The translations under genes and the position numbers were made by a program. From Syntrophaceae bacterium (GTDB lineage Bacteria; Desulfobacterota; Syntrophia; Syntrophales; UBA2185), in NCBI GenBank assembly GCA_017885225.1, contig JAFNGM010000216.1:3280-9959 (forward strand): a stretch of 6,680 nucleotides of DNA, written 5' to 3'. The notes beneath the pieces were generated by a model. The model was not told the origin of the DNA. It saw only the letters and a list, made by a program, of their open reading frames with translations, and did not search any database. Positions within the stretch are counted from its first letter, which is position 1. Each line of letters starts with the position of its first letter. Positions 6,603 through 6,680 of the stretch are shown here, one piece after another.

Positions 6603-6680
6603 TTTAACTCTTTTCATTCTGCCTTAAATAGATTACGATTCCAACAAATTTCGGGAAATACCAACCAAGTATATTAATTG

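Larger units (their letters stand above)
6193..6680. other. Gene-free right flank with inverted repeats
   Basis: I see no supportable gene here, including none that clearly enters from the right edge: the three minus-strand frames close within about 25 codons of the edge. The sequence becomes AT-rich from about 6300. It holds a C-rich stretch (6193-6220), a 17-base string at 6226-6242 resembling a widespread intergenic repeat, and two inverted repeats at 6532-6569 and 6579-6602. Confidence 0.55.

Noticed and set aside
1..6680. CRISPR array, tRNA, rRNA or intact insertion sequence
   Set aside because: I saw no regularly spaced repeats, no tRNA-like cloverleaf, no rRNA signature and no transposase. 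The CHAT protein is therefore not linked here to a CRISPR system.

Overview
The window looks like chromosomal DNA of a Gram-negative environmental bacterium of moderate GC. Two of the encoded proteins have Sec signal peptides and one is an inner-membrane sensor with a periplasmic domain. The CHAT plus CHASE2 plus FecR-like combination is the type of locus seen in cyanobacteria and in deltaproteobacteria (Desulfobacterota). A deltaproteobacterium is my best guess, but the sequence contains no rRNA or other marker to prove it.

Layout, left to right. (1) Positions 3-1823, plus strand: the C-terminal part of a TPR-type CHAT (caspase-like) peptidase with an intact-looking His/Cys dyad. Its frame is open to the window edge, so the real start lies outside. 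(2) Positions 1824-2181: a convergent, AT-rich gap with no gene and one short palindrome. (3) Positions 4547 down to 2182, minus strand: a two-gene unit. It begins with a CHASE2 membrane sensor that has no output domain (4547-3129), then, 62 bases on, a secreted FecR-like protein with a strong ribosome-binding site (3066-2182). A near-consensus sigma70-type promoter sits about 70 bases upstream of the CHASE2 start (4613-4642, minus). (4) Positions 4548-5377: about 830 bases without a convincing gene, containing that promoter and a 12-bp imperfect hairpin (5021-5051). (5) Positions 5378-6160, plus strand: a secreted alpha/beta-hydrolase of the dienelactone hydrolase type with a complete Ser/Asp/His triad, followed by a likely terminator. 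(6) Positions 6161-6680: gene-free AT-rich sequence with several inverted repeats.

The notable part is the left two thirds. A caspase-like peptidase faces, tail to tail, a gene pair for a CHASE2 sensor without its own output and a periplasmic FecR-like protein. The simplest working model is an envelope-sensing module in which CHASE2 and the FecR-like protein report to the CHAT peptidase or to another partner outside the window. That link is inferred from proximity and domain content; nothing in the sequence proves it. The hydrolase appears to be a separate transcription unit.
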